A program made the translations under genes and the position numbers. The notes under the pieces were generated by a model that saw nothing but the letters and a program-made list of their open reading frames with translations, made no database searches and was not told the DNA's origin. This document shows positions 18,753-28,452 of a DNA stretch of 40,204 nucleotides, one piece after another; the stretch's first letter is position 1, and the number at the start of each line of letters is the position of its first letter. Origin of the DNA: Arcicella sp. Its GTDB lineage: Bacteria; Bacteroidota; Bacteroidia; Cytophagales; Spirosomataceae. The stretch lies in the NCBI GenBank assembly GCA_025356745.1, contig JANXRS010000474.1, positions 1 through 40,204 on the forward strand, in the 5' to 3' direction.

Positions 18753-19361
18753 ATGTTTCAAGCTATATTTTTTGGTTTTCTATACGGATTTCTACTATGT
18801 TTTACATTTGGACCAGCTTTTTTTAGATTAATTCAAACCAGTATTGACAATGGGGTTAAACGAGGAGTTTTAATCGCTTTGGGAGTTACAGCTGCGGATG
18901 CAATCCTGATGTTTTTCGCTGTATTTGGAACAAGTTATCTGCCAAATTTTCAGCATTTTGACGATATTATTTCAGTTATTGGAGCAAGTTTATTGTTTCT
19001 CTTAGGATTTATTAGTCTTTTTAAACAAAAAACTCAAATCGTTTATCCCACTTCAAAATTGACCTCGTTTATTTATTATTTTACCTCTGGATTATTCTTA
19101 AATCTCCTGAATCCTTCTAATTATTTAGCCGTCTTTACAACCACTGCCTACCTTGTTGCAAAAGGAATGACCTTAAATGAGCGGATTGTTTTCTTTTTAT
19201 TTAGTCTGACAGCAACCATGATAGCAGAATCATTGATTGCTTTTTATGCCAATAAAATGAAAAGAATTTTAACGGCAAAAGTCATGAAACGAATTAATCA
19301 AGTGGCTGGATTAATTTTCATTGGGTCTGGAATCGTTATACTTTGGAAACAATTTTCATAA
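18753..19361 (+). CDS. LysE family translocator
   Basis: FGFLYGFLLCFTFGPAFFRLIQTSIDNGVKRGVLIALGVTAADAILMF; multi-TM. Confidence 0.9.
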   Translation: MFQAIFFGFLYGFLLCFTFGPAFFRLIQTSIDNGVKRGVLIALGVTAADAILMFFAVFGTSYLPNFQHFDDIISVIGASLLFLLGFISLFKQKTQIVYPTSKLTSFIYYFTSGLFLNLLNPSNYLAVFTTTAYLVAKGMTLNERIVFFLFSLTATMIAESLIAFYANKMKRILTAKVMKRINQVAGLIFIGSGIVILWKQFS

Positions 19362-19367
19362 AATAAA

Positions 19368-19426
19368 CAGTCGAAAGTCATAAGAAATTACAAGATTTTT
19401 TTGCCTTTTCTTACGACTTTCGACTG
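19368..19426. terminator. Bidirectional terminator between convergent LysE and GH3 genes
   Basis: CAGTCGAAAGTCATAAGAAA / TTTCTTACGACTTTCGACTG, one mismatch in 20 bp. Confidence 0.75.
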
Positions 19427-19433
19427 AAAGATA

Positions 19434-20981
19434 TTAGCCTTTAATTTTCAAAAAATCTTCCCACTCATTAATTAAATCTATATTTTTTAATACCCTCGGA
19501 AACTTATTTTGTCCCCCTGTTTTACCCTTTGATTCCATGAATTGATAGAAAGTTTTTGTCGGTAACACATTTATTTTTAACTTTTTAAGGGCATGTTTTC
19601 TTTCTACTGGATAATCATCGTTAATTTCACAAAGTATCTCATCAATATATCTCATCAATACTTCTGAATCAATTTTATCATCCGTACCAACGTACCAATG
19701 ATGCCCAAAAGATTCATTCACTTTCTTTCCCACAACCGTAAATTCCCTAATATCAATATCAAATTTCTTACAAGCCAATTCAATAGCTTTGTTCATATTA
19801 TCAACCGAAAGATGTTCTCCGCAGAGGCTTAAAAAATGTTTTGTTCTTCCTGTAATAATAATCTGGGCTTTCTTTTTATTAGTAAATTTAATGGTATCAC
19901 CAATTAAATATCGCCAAGCACCTGAAACCGTAGAAATCAAAAGAGCATATTCAATACCTTCTTCAATTTCATCAATCATTAAAGTCTGTGGTTTTTCATT
20001 CATTATGCCATCATCATCAAAGTTATCATCCGTAAAAGGAATAAATTCAAAGAAAATACCATTGTTCAACACCAAAGCCATATCTGTATCGGGAGCAGCT
20101 TGGAAAGCCATAAATCCTTCCGAAGCTAAATAGGTTTCAATGTAAGTTATCGGACGACCCAGTAATTTTTCAAAGCCTTGTCTATACGGTTCAAAACTAA
20201 CACCTCCGTGACAAAATATTTCAAGATTAGGCCAGATTTCATGGATATTTTTAACCTTATATTCTTTAATAATTTTCTCCATCAAAATCTGAATCCAAGC
20301 GGGAACGCCCACAATAAATCCAATATCCCAATCTTTCGCTTTTTTAGTAATTTTATCTAATTTCTCACTCCAATCCTGTGTTTCAGCAATATTTTTGCCT
20401 GGTTTATAAAATCTTTGAAACCAAAAAGGAATCTTTCCAGCCGTTATTCCACTTAAATCACCTTCAAAGTAAGCGCCCATATCCTGCAATTTGGTACTTC
20501 CTCCCAACATTAAATAACCTTTTTCAAACAACGTTGAGGGCAAGTTTTTATATTCTGAGAGTGCCAAAATTTGTCGAATAGAGGTTCTATGAATAGCTTT
20601 TACCATATCTTTTGTTACGGGAATATGCTTGGAAGCTGACTCTGATGTACCCGAACTTAATGCAAAATATTTAATTGAGCCAACCCAAGAGACATTTTTT
20701 TCACCCTCTAAAGTTTTATGCCACCAATCCTTATACATTTTGTTATAATCAAATACAGGTACTTGCTTTTTATATTTAGTGTAGAATTCCTTATCATTCG
20801 AAAAAAGAGCCGCATTCATAATATCTTCAAAACCGAATTTCTCTCCAAATTGTGTGAAACGGCCTTTATTCAGCAATTTTATCAACGTTTTACGCTGCAA
20901 TTTTGCTAAATTAGTTTTGGGCAACTTCATAAAACTTGAAATTCCGATACCTCTTTTTAATATATTGCCTACTATTGTCAT
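19434..20981 (-). CDS. GH3 auxin-responsive-promoter family acyl-adenylating protein
   Basis: FALSSGTSESASKHIPVT, YIETYLASEGFMAFQ, LLISTVSGAWRYLIGDTIKF, ITGRTKHFLSLCGEHLS. Confidence 0.93.
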   Translation of the reverse strand: MTIVGNILKRGIGISSFMKLPKTNLAKLQRKTLIKLLNKGRFTQFGEKFGFEDIMNAALFSNDKEFYTKYKKQVPVFDYNKMYKDWWHKTLEGEKNVSWVGSIKYFALSSGTSESASKHIPVTKDMVKAIHRTSIRQILALSEYKNLPSTLFEKGYLMLGGSTKLQDMGAYFEGDLSGITAGKIPFWFQRFYKPGKNIAETQDWSEKLDKITKKAKDWDIGFIVGVPAWIQILMEKIIKEYKVKNIHEIWPNLEIFCHGGVSFEPYRQGFEKLLGRPITYIETYLASEGFMAFQAAPDTDMALVLNNGIFFEFIPFTDDNFDDDGIMNEKPQTLMIDEIEEGIEYALLISTVSGAWRYLIGDTIKFTNKKKAQIIITGRTKHFLSLCGEHLSVDNMNKAIELACKKFDIDIREFTVVGKKVNESFGHHWYVGTDDKIDSEVLMRYIDEILCEINDDYPVERKHALKKLKINVLPTKTFYQFMESKGKTGGQNKFPRVLKNIDLINEWEDFLKIKG

Positions 20982-21002
20982 TATTTTTTTGTGTTAATAG
21001 CC

Positions 21003-21773
21003 TTAAAAAGACCAACTTTTTAAAGTCTCAACTGACTGATAATCAGTCAAATCAAATTTTGCGGGAACAATTGAAATGTAATTTTCTTTCAAGGCATCTT
21101 CATCAGTTCCTCCGCCCGAATCCTCGTTTTGCAAAAAACCATCCATCCAATAGTACGGTCGTCCATAAGGGTCTTTTCTTTCCTCAAACGATTCTCTGAA
21201 AACAGCATCCGTTTGACGGCAAATTTTGATTCCTTTTATGGGTTCTTCAGATATTTTTGGAAAATTTACATTTAAGGCAACACCTTTGGGAAGACCCTTT
21301 TCCAATGCTTTTAAGACAATTTTTTTGATATATTCTTTGGTATGAGAGAAGTCTGCATCGGTTGAAAAATCACTCAATGAGAAGCCAATGGCAGGAATCC
21401 CTTCAATAGCAGCTTCAATGGCGGCCGACATCGTTCCGCTGTAAAGAATTGATATTGAAGAGTTTGAACCATGATTTACACCCGAAACGACTAAATCAAT
21501 TTTACGTCCTTTCAATAAAAAGTGTTTGCCGAATTTAACGCAATCAGCGGGAGTACCACTGCATTTGTAGGCTTCAACATTAGGAAGGTAGTTTTTAACT
21601 TTGTTCACTCGCAAGGGGCGGTCAAGTGTAATGGCGTGTCCCATGCCCGATTGATGGGTATCAGGGGCAATAACCACAACTTCACCAATTTCTGACATTA
21701 CTTCTGCCAATATTCTGATGCCTTTTGCGGCAATAGAATCATCGTTGGCAACTAAAATTAAAGGTTTTTGCAT
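21003..21773 (-). CDS. surE: 5'/3'-nucleotidase SurE
   Basis: LVANDDSIAAKGIRIL, APDTHQSGMGHAITL, SGVNHGSNSSISILYSGTMSAAIEAAIEGIPAIGFS. Confidence 0.97.
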   Translation of the reverse strand: MQKPLILVANDDSIAAKGIRILAEVMSEIGEVVVIAPDTHQSGMGHAITLDRPLRVNKVKNYLPNVEAYKCSGTPADCVKFGKHFLLKGRKIDLVVSGVNHGSNSSISILYSGTMSAAIEAAIEGIPAIGFSLSDFSTDADFSHTKEYIKKIVLKALEKGLPKGVALNVNFPKISEEPIKGIKICRQTDAVFRESFEERKDPYGRPYYWMDGFLQNEDSGGGTDEDALKENYISIVPAKFDLTDYQSVETLKSWSF

Positions 21774-21830
21774 TGTATAATTTATAAATTATGGGTTTCT
21801 CTTGAAACCGAAATCAAATATAGGTAGATT

Positions 21831-21838
21831 TACTTTTG
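21831..21838 (+). promoter_or_regulatory. Candidate -7 element TACTTTTG
   Basis: TAnnTTTG match 22 nt before the acyltransferase ATG. Confidence 0.4.
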
Positions 21839-21860
21839 AGACCAATTCACCAAAGCATTT

Positions 21861-22436
21861 ATGTTAAAAATCATCGGAAAATTAATCCTTCAACTTGCGG
21901 GTTACAAAATTATTGATACCACTCCCAAAGGGATTCAAAATTATCAGAAAGCAGTTATGATTGCCGCCCCACACACCTCAAACTGGGACTATGTTTACAC
22001 GATGGCAGCCCTTTATGCCCTTGATGTACCCATAAAATACCTTGGAAAATCCTCATTATTCAAATTTCCTTTAGGAATTTTAATCAAAAAATTAGGGGGC
22101 ATTCCCGTTAGAAGGGAACAAAAAAATAATATGGTCAACGATATGGCAAAAATGATTAATGAATCAATTGAACAAATGATATTAATTATTCCTGCGGAAG
22201 GTACACGCTCTTATTCAAAAGAATGGAAATCGGGGTTCTATCATATTGCCCAAACCGCTGGCGTACCTATTATTTTAGGATTTCTTGATTTTGCCAAAAA
22301 AGAAGTAGGCTTTCTGGACGAATTTAATCCAACAGGAAATTATGAGAAAGATTTAAAAATTATTCAGAAAAAATATGTTGGAATTACGCCAAAATTTCCT
22401 GAATTAAACTCATTAAAAGATGTAAAATTTGATTAA
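21861..22436 (+). CDS. Lysophospholipid/1-acyl-glycerol-3-phosphate acyltransferase family
   Basis: MIAAPHTSNWDYVYTM (HX4D-like), GGIPVRRE, IIPAEGTRS. Confidence 0.9.
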   Translation: MLKIIGKLILQLAGYKIIDTTPKGIQNYQKAVMIAAPHTSNWDYVYTMAALYALDVPIKYLGKSSLFKFPLGILIKKLGGIPVRREQKNNMVNDMAKMINESIEQMILIIPAEGTRSYSKEWKSGFYHIAQTAGVPIILGFLDFAKKEVGFLDEFNPTGNYEKDLKIIQKKYVGITPKFPELNSLKDVKFD

Positions 22437-22456
22437 TATTCTTTAATAAAACCACT

Positions 22457-23695
22457 ATGCAAAAACGTAATCAAGTATTATCATTTTTAGTCTCTCTATC
22501 CGTTATTACCTATATAGACCGCACGTGTATCTCACTCGTAGCCTCGGATATGAAGGCTGATTTAAAAATTGAAAATGATGCTTGGGGTTGGATTTTAAGT
22601 GCCTTTGCCCTCTCTTATGCCATTTTTGAACTTCCAACGGGTGCATTAGGCGATAGAATCGGCCCTCGAAAAGTTCTGACCAGAGTGGTGCTTTGGTGGT
22701 CTGGATTTACGGCTTTAACGGGTACGGCTACGAGTTGGTTGTACTTATTAATTGTCCGTTTTTTATTTGGTGCGGGCGAGGCAGGAGCTTATCCGAATGC
22801 ATCAATTGTGGTTTCTCGGTGGTTTCCAAAATATGAAATTGGTAAAGCTCAAGCCTTCATTTGGGCGGCTGGTAGATTGGGTGGGTCAATTGCACCTTGG
22901 GTAATTATTCCAATTTCTGCCAGTTTAGGTTGGCGATTTTCATTTATTGCGATGGCTATTTTGGGCATCATTTGGTCAATTATTTGGTATGGTTGGTTTC
23001 GAGATTTTCCGCATGAATCTCAGAATATTTCAAAAGAAGAACTGACGTTAATTGAAGAAAATCGCCGTTTCAAAAGTAGTAATCATCATATTCCTTGGAA
23101 GAAACTTCTACAGAATCGTAATATGTGGGCATTGATGATGATGTTCCACTTTTTTATGTATGGTGCTTATTTTTTTACGGGTTGGTTGCCTACGTATTTG
23201 AAGGAAGGAAGACATTTTGATAAAAACCAAATGCAATTATTTGCGACCTTGCCTTTTATTCTGGGAGCAATTGGCTGTTTTAGTGGTGGATATTTAAGTG
23301 ACTGGTTATCAAAACATTATGGACTAAAATTTGGAAGAAGAAGTGTGGGCATTGTGGGAATGGGCGTTTCAAGTGTCATTATTACGTTGGCAGCATCAAC
23401 GAAAGATAATCAAACTGCGGCTTATTTATTAGCAATTGGAATGGGTTTTAAAGACTTAACCTTACCCATTGCTTTTGCCGTTTGTATTGATATTGGAAAA
23501 AGTAAATCTGGTTTAGTTTCAGGTGCAATGAATACGGTTGGGCAAATGGGGGCAGTATTTTTGGGAGTATTATTTGGCTATATCGTTCATTCTACCCATA
23601 ATTTCAACTATCCTCTTTATATGATTGCCTTTCTACTTTTCTGTGGATGTTTATTATGGTTTGTTATCGACCCAGAAAAAGAAATTGATTTTTAA
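22457..23695 (+). CDS. MFS transporter (anion:cation symporter-like)
   Basis: TYIDRTCISLVASDMKADLKI...WGWILSAFALSYAIFELPTGALGDRIGPRKVLTRVV; 12-TM pattern. Confidence 0.92.
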   Translation: MQKRNQVLSFLVSLSVITYIDRTCISLVASDMKADLKIENDAWGWILSAFALSYAIFELPTGALGDRIGPRKVLTRVVLWWSGFTALTGTATSWLYLLIVRFLFGAGEAGAYPNASIVVSRWFPKYEIGKAQAFIWAAGRLGGSIAPWVIIPISASLGWRFSFIAMAILGIIWSIIWYGWFRDFPHESQNISKEELTLIEENRRFKSSNHHIPWKKLLQNRNMWALMMMFHFFMYGAYFFTGWLPTYLKEGRHFDKNQMQLFATLPFILGAIGCFSGGYLSDWLSKHYGLKFGRRSVGIVGMGVSSVIITLAASTKDNQTAAYLLAIGMGFKDLTLPIAFAVCIDIGKSKSGLVSGAMNTVGQMGAVFLGVLFGYIVHSTHNFNYPLYMIAFLLFCGCLLWFVIDPEKEIDF

Positions 23696-23707
23696 AGAAT
23701 ATTCTAT

Positions 23708-23744
23708 TCAAGGAATCCTTTGCTTAACGCAAAAGATTCCTTGA
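23708..23744 (+). terminator. Terminator-like hairpin after MFS gene
   Basis: TCAAGGAATCCTTTGC/GCAAAAGATTCCTTGA, one mismatch. Confidence 0.6.
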
Positions 23745-23750
23745 AATCAG

Positions 23751-24125
23751 TAATTACACAATTTCTACAAAGCAAATTTAATCAAACTCCCTATCTACTT
23801 TTCAGCTTGTTCCGAAAATTCATTAATCATTCTACTCGCTACAATAACACTAATCGAAAGAACTTCGTGTCCTAAAACTTTCCCCATTAAATAATATCCT
23901 GCCGTCTCCATTTTTAAATAGGAATATTATTTTGTAAACTTTCAGAAGTACCTAAACGAATAACATTCAATGACTTATAAACAGGTTTTACTTCAAACAT
24001 ATTGAAGTAAATATTTACTAAAGCATACAATTCGTAGTATCAGAAAGGTTTTCTGGAAGTAAATTTAAGTGTCAAATCGTTCCGCCAGAATTAATAATTA
24101 AGTCAGTTAGAGATATTTTTACGAT
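23751..24125 (-). pseudogene. Decayed uridine phosphorylase-like nucleoside phosphorylase
   Basis: Minus-strand fragments in order: LTDLIINSGGTI*HLNLLPENLSDT; KPVYKSLNVIRLGTSESLQNNIPI; METAGYYLMGKVLGHEVLSISVIVASRMINEFSEQAEK*. Stops, frameshifts and internal deletions; no ATG in frame after the upstream TAA. Confidence 0.85.
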
Positions 24126-25754
24126 TTATTTTATCTTTTTATTTTTCAAAATAATGGCTGAAGGTGGATTTTTTCCTTTAAATCTCAATTCTTCTAAATC
24201 TACATAACCTTTTCTTAAAAATGAGCCTAAAATGATATCAGAATCTCCATCATTATCTACGTCCTCAACATCCATAACCATCCATTTTCCAAAATTTGCT
24301 TCCTTGAACGTATTAACTTTAAATTGATTATTCCCTTGATTATTAAACATGAGAAAACCTTCGTGCGGCATTTGTTTTGGGTTAGTAAAGAAAGAAATAG
24401 CAGCAATATCCAAATCTCCGTCCATATCAAAATCAGCTGCAACTGCCTTAGCAGCCCCGTGCATAGGATAAAAATAACTTTGCTTGAAGTAATTTTTTGT
24501 GTCATTCAAGAAAATTCTAATACCGTGATAGGCTTTCAAACTGATAGATAAATCAGCATTATCACCGTTTGAATAAATAATATCCGTAAATCCGTCTTTA
24601 TTGAAATCAATTAAGTCTATATAACTTGAACCATAGACCGAAGGAAATTTCAATACTTGTTTCTCTTCAAAATTACCCTTCCCTTTATTGTAAAAGATAA
24701 AAACACCTTCTCGTGCTTGAGTCATTAACACAACGATGTCAGGTATATTATCTCCGTTCATATCCTTAATGTAGCTTTGTCTTGCCCCAGGTAAAGATTT
24801 AAGCACATGAGGTTTCATATTTCCTCCTTCATACCAAGTCAGATTACCCATTTCATTGCCAAAATTACAAATCAAAATATCTTCCATAGTATCCTGATTC
24901 AAATCACCGTAAGACATTTGAACTGGTCTTCTTAATTTATCAAGTACAATTTGAGAATCTTTTTTGGAATTAATTTTAACCAAAGAACCCTTCGACAAAT
25001 CGTTGGGATCCATAATTCCTAAGGTTAGAGCATTGAACGATTGGTTTTTAAAGAAAATATCAGAAACAGGGCTTGAAACTGGAATTGAATCAATGACAGA
25101 AAACTTTGAATCATATTTTTTGATAAAACTATTATTTCCTCGCCAAGCTATATAAGTTTCTTGTGTAGATGGATTAAATTTCACACAGGTAACAGCCGGC
25201 ACTTTTTGAATATTTCCATAAATTTTACTTATTTCAAAACCAGATAATCCAAGCGTTACTTTTTCTTTTTGAGTTTGGGGAATTGGCTTTTCTGGAGCAT
25301 TGTCCATGTAATATTTAATAATTTTTTGCCAATCTTCATTGTCTATGAGTGGTTTTTCGGGGTAAATATTTTCTCCAAGAATTATTGGTAACTCTTCTTC
25401 ACTATATTTTGAATATAATTTAAAATTGTCAGCCTCCAGTCCGAGCCTCGTAGCCATATTTGGTAAAACTCCATTCTTCCAGATATGTTTAGGTAATAAA
25501 GTCGGCTCAGGAAATTGATGACAACTGGAACAATAAATTTTAGCTAATTCAGCACCACTTTTACCACTTGGTTTAGGAGGAACATAACTTTCCTCAGTCT
25601 TTTTCTTTACGCAACTTAAAAAAAATAACATAAAAAATAAAAGCAAATAATTTTTCAACATGGAATAGCTATTAAAATAATAGCACCTTAAAATTAAGAT
25701 TATAAAGTGCTTAAATGAAAGATTAGGAAGATTCAATTTACACAAAGAATTCAA
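24126..25754 (-). CDS. Lipoprotein with c-type cytochrome motif and FG-GAP/VCBS repeats (probable start MLKNYLLLFFMLFFLSC)
   Basis: Lipobox LFFLSC; heme motif CSSCH; repeats DLNQDTMEDILI, DMNGDNIPDIVV, DFNKDGFTDIIY, DFDMDGDLDIAA, DVDNDGDSDIIL. Confidence 0.9.
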   Translation of the reverse strand: MNSLCKLNLPNLSFKHFIILILRCYYFNSYSMLKNYLLLFFMLFFLSCVKKKTEESYVPPKPSGKSGAELAKIYCSSCHQFPEPTLLPKHIWKNGVLPNMATRLGLEADNFKLYSKYSEEELPIILGENIYPEKPLIDNEDWQKIIKYYMDNAPEKPIPQTQKEKVTLGLSGFEISKIYGNIQKVPAVTCVKFNPSTQETYIAWRGNNSFIKKYDSKFSVIDSIPVSSPVSDIFFKNQSFNALTLGIMDPNDLSKGSLVKINSKKDSQIVLDKLRRPVQMSYGDLNQDTMEDILICNFGNEMGNLTWYEGGNMKPHVLKSLPGARQSYIKDMNGDNIPDIVVLMTQAREGVFIFYNKGKGNFEEKQVLKFPSVYGSSYIDLIDFNKDGFTDIIYSNGDNADLSISLKAYHGIRIFLNDTKNYFKQSYFYPMHGAAKAVAADFDMDGDLDIAAISFFTNPKQMPHEGFLMFNNQGNNQFKVNTFKEANFGKWMVMDVEDVDNDGDSDIILGSFLRKGYVDLEELRFKGKNPPSAIILKNKKIK

Positions 25755-25790
25755 TAAAATTATAGGTAAAACTTTCAGTCATTACATAAA

Positions 25791-26774
25791 TTAGAATAAC
25801 TGAGCTATTTTGGTTCGCTGACGACTTTTAAATCCAAATTTAGGAGAATAATTATCCGATTGCTTAGAATAATATCCTTCAGCATTGTAAGGTCGTTTAC
25901 GTGGATGAGTTTTACATTCGTCTGAACAAGCACCATCCATTACTTTTAAACAACTTGGACATATCGCTAAATGAGCATTACACTCAGGATTAGCACAATT
26001 CACCATAAAATCCGATTGAGTTTCGCAGATATGACATTTAGAAATCACCGCAGGATTCACGGCATTTACGTTGGTCGTAACTCTATTATCAAATACATAA
26101 CATTTTCCTTCAAAATCTTCTCCACCTTCTTCTAAACCGTATTTTATAATACCTCCATGCAATTGATAAACATTCTCAAATCCCCGTTCCAGCAAGTAAG
26201 CAGAAGCTTTTTCGCATTTGATTCCACCTGTGCAATACGTAATAATCTTCTTATTTTTCAAATGTTCAATCTCTTGAATATGATCGGGTAATTCTCGTAG
26301 ATTTTCCATATCGAAAGTAATTGCTCCTTTAAATTTTCCAACATTATGCTCATAATTTGAACGCATATCCACTAAAACAACTTCTGGATCGTTGTGGTAC
26401 ATTTCCTTGAAATTAGCTGGCGTTAGGTGCTTTCCTGTGCGTATACGAGGATTTACCCCTAAATCAGAGTTGACAATTTCTTCTTTTACACGTACATGAA
26501 GTTTCACAAAAGCGTGTGCCTCGTGTTCTTCAATCTTGAAATCAAAATTTGTACCTGCAAAAAGAGGGTCATTTTTAAGCCAAGTCATGTACTTTTGACA
26601 ATCTTCGGTCAGTCCTGAGACCGTTCCATTCAACCCTTCCGGGGCAATAATTATTCTGCCGAGAAGATTATTTTCGATACAAAACAAATGATGTTTTTCT
26701 CGATATGCCTCCACATCAGGGATAGACGTATAATTGTAATAAAGAATTATGCTGTATGGCTTCATCTTCAACAT
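25791..26774 (-). CDS. trhO: tRNA uridine(34) hydroxylase / rhodanese family (TrhO/YceA)
   Basis: GRIIIAPEGLNGTVSG, VLVDMRSNYEHNVGKFKGA, IITYCTGGIKCEKASAYL, C-terminal Cys-rich zinc-ribbon-like region. Confidence 0.93.
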   Translation of the reverse strand: MLKMKPYSIILYYNYTSIPDVEAYREKHHLFCIENNLLGRIIIAPEGLNGTVSGLTEDCQKYMTWLKNDPLFAGTNFDFKIEEHEAHAFVKLHVRVKEEIVNSDLGVNPRIRTGKHLTPANFKEMYHNDPEVVLVDMRSNYEHNVGKFKGAITFDMENLRELPDHIQEIEHLKNKKIITYCTGGIKCEKASAYLLERGFENVYQLHGGIIKYGLEEGGEDFEGKCYVFDNRVTTNVNAVNPAVISKCHICETQSDFMVNCANPECNAHLAICPSCLKVMDGACSDECKTHPRKRPYNAEGYYSKQSDNYSPKFGFKSRQRTKIAQLF

Positions 26775-27010
26775 GAGTTACAGAGTTGTGGGTTAGTTAT
26801 TTTAAATAATTACAAAGTTACAAAAGATTGGAATAACAAAGATTCATTAACGTTTTTGATATTTAAAATAACAAATCATATTTCAATCACTTGATAATCA
26901 GCTATTTCTAAATTAAATTAAAGCTACACTTATTTCTTCCACATTTTTTACAGAAATTTGTACTCATTATATTAATAATTCAACAATCCACTATTAACAA
27001 TTACGAGCGA

Positions 27011-27652
27011 ATGCACATAGCTATTACTGGAAATATCGGAGCGGGAAAAACGACTTTAGCCACAAAATTATCTGAACATTTTGGTTGGGAAGTTTTATAT
27101 GAAGCCATAGAAGGCAATCCCTACCTCCCGCCGTTTTATGAAGATATGCCTCGATGGGCTTTTCATTTGCAAATGTATTTCTTGAAAAGTCGTTACGAAC
27201 AGGTTTTACAAATTCAGAAATCTAACCGTAAAATTATTCAGGACCGTACAATTTATGAAGATGCACATATTTTTGCGATGAATTTATACAAATCGGGCAT
27301 CATGTCAGCTCACGATTATACGACTTATCGGGGAATTTTCGATTTAATGATGCGTTCCGTAAAAGCTCCTGATTTGACTATATATTTGAAGGCAGATTTA
27401 CCTAAATTAATCTCGCAAATCAAAAAAAGAGGGCGTGATTTTGAAGCCAATATATCAGAAAAATATTTGGCTGATTTAAACGAACATTATGAAGAATTTA
27501 CAAGGAATTACAAGGAAGGGAAACTATTAGTTTTAGATGTAAATAACCTTGATTTTGTGAATAATCCTAAAGATTTAGCCACTATTATTACCAAAGTAGA
27601 CAAAGCATTATTATACGATAAACCGCTTGAATTAGCGTTTGAAAATCAATAA
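27011..27652 (+). CDS. Deoxynucleoside kinase
   Basis: ITGNIGAGKTTLATKLSEHFGWEVLYEAIEGNPYLPPFYEDMPRWAFHLQMYFL; IQDRTIYEDAHIFA. Confidence 0.95.
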   Translation: MHIAITGNIGAGKTTLATKLSEHFGWEVLYEAIEGNPYLPPFYEDMPRWAFHLQMYFLKSRYEQVLQIQKSNRKIIQDRTIYEDAHIFAMNLYKSGIMSAHDYTTYRGIFDLMMRSVKAPDLTIYLKADLPKLISQIKKRGRDFEANISEKYLADLNEHYEEFTRNYKEGKLLVLDVNNLDFVNNPKDLATIITKVDKALLYDKPLELAFENQ

Positions 27653-27718
27653 TTTTTATGGCAAATTTGTCTAACTTTCAAGAACTTAGCGTTAGTACTA
27701 ATTGTTATAAATACACAA

Positions 27719-27751
27719 AAAAGTCCCTCCAAAATTAATTGAAAGGACTTT
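27719..27751 (-). terminator. Short hairpin downstream of tRNA-Leu
   Basis: AAAGTCC...GGACTTT with T-run on the minus strand. Confidence 0.5.
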
Positions 27752-27753
27752 CG

Positions 27754-27837
27754 TGACGATGAGGAGATTCGAACTCCTACAGGATTACTCCCACTACCAC
27801 CTCAAAGTAGCATGTCTACCAGTTTCACCACATCGCC
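27754..27837 (-). tRNA. tRNA-Leu (anticodon GAG)
   Basis: Minus strand GGCGATGTGGTGAAACTGGTAGACATGCTACTTTGAGGTGGTAGTGGGAGTAATCCTGTAGGAGTTCGAATCTCCTCATCGTCA; class II long variable arm, anticodon loop TTGAGGT. Confidence 0.92.
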
Positions 27838-27998
27838 ATTTTGATGTTGCAAAAATAGGCAAAAAATAGTTATTTGCAAAGGAAAATAAAGTCGATATAT
27901 AGGATTTAGGGTTTGATGTTCGTTAAAATGTTCGTTATCAATGATTTAAATTTTCGTTTTAGTTTTATAAAAAAACATTTACAATAAATAAAAACACA

Positions 27999-28394
27999 AT
28001 GGCATTAGAATTTGAAGGAAATTTAGTTAAAGTATTGTCTGAAGTGACAGGACAAGGAAAAAATGGTGCTTGGGTAAAGCAAGATTTTGTATTGGAAACT
28101 GAAGACCAATACCCTAAAAAAGCCTGTTTTACGGCATGGGGCGACAAGGCCGCAGAGTTGAAAACCTTTTCATTGGGCGAGAAATTAAGAGTAACATTTA
28201 GTATAGAATCTCGTGAATATAACGAACGTTGGTACACTGATTTGAGAGCCTTTAGAATTGACCAAGTTGGAGCATCATCGTCTGTGTCTTCTTCAGCACC
28301 CGCTCAAAATCAAGGTTCATCGGCACCAAGACAAGCACCACCCGTGGCTGATTTGCCATCTTTTAGTGCAGATGATCAAGACTTACCGTTTTAA
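27999..28394 (+). CDS. DUF3127 domain protein (SSB/OB-fold-like)
   Basis: MALEFEGNLVKVLSEVTGQGKNGAWVKQDFVLET, acidic C-terminal tip DDQDLPF reminiscent of SSB tails. Confidence 0.9.
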   Translation: MALEFEGNLVKVLSEVTGQGKNGAWVKQDFVLETEDQYPKKACFTAWGDKAAELKTFSLGEKLRVTFSIESREYNERWYTDLRAFRIDQVGASSSVSSSAPAQNQGSSAPRQAPPVADLPSFSADDQDLPF

Positions 28395-28402
28395 CAAAAA
28401 AG

Positions 28403-28437
28403 AAAAGGCTCGCTGAATCAAATTCAACGAGCTTTTT
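28403..28437. terminator. Terminator-like hairpin between convergent DUF3127 and ABC1 genes
   Basis: GCTCGCTGAAT/ATTCAACGAGC followed by TTTTT. Confidence 0.65.
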
Positions 28438-28452
28438 AGTATTCAAAACATT

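Noticed and set aside
19789-20909. Several plus-strand ORFs of 60-114 aa over the GH3 gene
   Set aside because: Antisense to a clear GH3 frame with conserved motifs.
24257-24505. 82-aa alternative-frame ORF in the FG-GAP gene
   Set aside because: Same-strand frame-shifted shadow of the repeat-containing protein.
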